Shown here piece by piece: positions 8,068 to 8,860 of a DNA stretch of 8,860 nt. The first letter of the stretch is position 1. Each line of letters starts with the position of its first letter. The notes beneath the pieces were generated by a model, which was not told the origin of the DNA, ran no database searches, and was given only the letters and a program-made list of their open reading frames with translations. A program made the position numbers and the translations under genes. Source of the DNA: Clostridia bacterium (GTDB lineage: Bacteria > Bacillota > Clostridia > Oscillospirales > Acutalibacteraceae); the NCBI GenBank assembly GCA_017549905.1, contig JAFYNC010000099.1, positions 1-8,860 of the forward strand, read 5' to 3'.

Positions 8068-8091
8068 AAGGGCTGTTAGTTTACAGCCCTT
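8068..8091 (-). terminator. hairpin between frr and uppS, weak or partial terminator
   Basis: A perfect 9-bp inverted repeat (AAGGGCTGT and ACAGCCCTT) with a 6-nt loop lies in the 57-nt gap between frr and uppS. On the minus-strand transcript the stem is followed by TTTATTT, a short and interrupted U-tract. That gives the direction of a rho-independent terminator but a weak one, so it may reduce rather than stop transcription into uppS, or serve as an mRNA-processing or stability element. The uppS ribosome binding site starts just downstream at 8056, outside the stem. Confidence 0.6.
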
Positions 8092-8100
8092 AAAATTTCA

Positions 8101-8655
8101 TTAGATTTCTAAAATTTCCTTTTCTTTAATACCGGCAAGTTCATCTGCTACCTTGCAGTATTTATCAGTAAGATTTTGAATTTTCTTTTCACCGTTTGTA
8201 ACATCATCTTCAGTTACAGTGTTTGCTTTCTTTAAACCTTTAAGCTTTTCAATAGCATCACGACGGGTATTACGAATAGCAACCTTGCTATCCTCAGCAA
8301 ACTTTTTAACGTCTTTAACAATTTCTTTTCTGCGCTCTTCGGTGAGAGGTGGGAAAGAAAGTCTTATTACTCTGCCGTCATTCTGAGGGTTGATGCCAAT
8401 ATCAGACGTCTGTATTGCTTTTTCAATAGACTTTAATGTTGTAGCATCCCAAGGGCTAATCATAAGCACGCGAGGCTCGGGAACTGATACCGCTGCCATC
8501 TGCTCAATAGGTGTGGGCGCGCCGTAATAATCAACCGTAATTCTATCAAGCACAGAAACATTAGCTCTGCCCGCTCTAATAGATTTATAATCTCTTTCAA
8601 GAACCTCTATGGTTTTATTCATCTTTTCTTCGGTGTTCTTAATTAATTCTTGCAT
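8101..8655 (-). CDS. frr: ribosome recycling factor (RRF)
   Basis: RRF works with EF-G to split the post-termination ribosome so that its subunits can be reused. The 184-residue length matches the family norm of about 185. The protein has the expected N-terminal helix, the YKSIRAGRANVSVLDRI motif (about 23-39), and the beta-rich domain II with YYGAPTPIEQMA (43-54). The two long C-terminal helices contain SFPPLTEERRKE (about 104-115) and RNTRRDAIEKLK (about 132-143). The ATG at 8655 is preceded at 8 nt by AAGGAG (8664-8669), which overlaps the pyrH stop codon. Gene order pyrH-frr is conserved across most bacteria, and the pair is followed here by the frr-uppS hairpin. Confidence 0.98.
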   Translation of the reverse strand: MQELIKNTEEKMNKTIEVLERDYKSIRAGRANVSVLDRITVDYYGAPTPIEQMAAVSVPEPRVLMISPWDATTLKSIEKAIQTSDIGINPQNDGRVIRLSFPPLTEERRKEIVKDVKKFAEDSKVAIRNTRRDAIEKLKGLKKANTVTEDDVTNGEKKIQNLTDKYCKVADELAGIKEKEILEI

Positions 8656-8663
8656 ATCTTTCT

Positions 8664-8669
8664 CTCCTT
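8664..8669 (-). promoter_or_regulatory. frr ribosome binding site overlapping the pyrH stop codon
   Basis: On the minus strand the pyrH stop and the Shine-Dalgarno sequence are merged as TAAGGAG. The AAGGAG core lies 8 nt before the frr ATG. A ribosome terminating on pyrH therefore stands on the frr binding site, which favours re-initiation and balanced expression of the two genes. Confidence 0.75.
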
Positions 8670-8860
8670 ACTTAACTACTGTACCAATTGTTTCGCCAAC
8701 CATAGCTGAAACAATATTATCGGGATTATCTAAATTAAATACTAAAATTTCAATGCCGTTATCCATACAAAGAGAAGCGGCAGTGCTATCCATAACGTGA
8801 AGTCCTTGTTTGAGGACATCGAGATGTGTAAGCGTGTCATATTTTTTAGCATCAGGATTG
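8668..8860 (-). CDS. pyrH: UMP kinase, C-terminal part; 5' end outside the window
   Basis: UMP kinase phosphorylates UMP to UDP in pyrimidine nucleotide synthesis, as a hexamer of the amino acid kinase fold. Only the last 63 residues are visible, ending at TAA (8668-8670). They match the family's C-terminal portion: [16 protein letters not shown], then [18 protein letters not shown], then [12 protein letters not shown], and a terminal GETIGTVVK. The [12 protein letters not shown] helix is characteristic of bacterial PyrH. The N-terminal phosphate-binding loop and the UMP and ATP sites lie mostly beyond the right edge. It is the first visible gene of the operon, and frr starts 12 nt downstream. 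Confidence 0.95.
   Translation of the reverse strand, partial: NPDAKKYDTLTHLDVLKQGLHVMDSTAASLCMDNGIEILVFNLDNPDNIVSAMVGETIGTVVK

Overview
The window is one continuous stretch of a bacterial housekeeping operon, all read on the minus strand. In transcription order (high to low coordinates) it holds the end of pyrH, then frr, uppS, cdsA, dxr, rseP, ispG, and most of polC. The gene order, the PolC-type replicative polymerase, the AT-rich codon use and the strong AGGAGG-like ribosome binding sites point to a member of the Firmicutes. It is most likely a Clostridia species, because ispG sits directly before polC where Bacillus has proS. I cannot name a genus or family.

Layout: pyrH (UMP kinase) runs in from beyond the right edge and ends at 8668. 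frr (ribosome recycling factor) follows after 12 nt. A 57-nt gap with a stable hairpin separates frr from uppS. From uppS to polC the genes are packed with gaps of 2 to 15 nt or a 4-nt overlap, so they are very probably co-transcribed. polC starts at 3247 and runs off the left edge, with 1082 residues visible. No stretch above 60 nt is non-coding, and I see no RNA genes, mobile elements, CRISPR arrays or transferred genes.

Functionally, dxr and ispG are two steps of the MEP isoprenoid pathway. uppS uses the isoprenoid products to make undecaprenyl diphosphate, the lipid carrier for cell wall synthesis. cdsA makes CDP-diacylglycerol for phospholipids, and rseP is a membrane site-2 protease. 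pyrH, frr and polC link this envelope block to nucleotide supply, translation and replication.

The main surprise is in polC. The DEDDh proofreading exonuclease that normally interrupts the PHP domain of PolC is absent. The PHP halves are joined by a linker of under 20 residues, the frame is intact, and the PHP metal ligands and polymerase aspartates are retained. A normally conserved stretch just after the third catalytic aspartate is also altered. The rest of the window is a standard operon.
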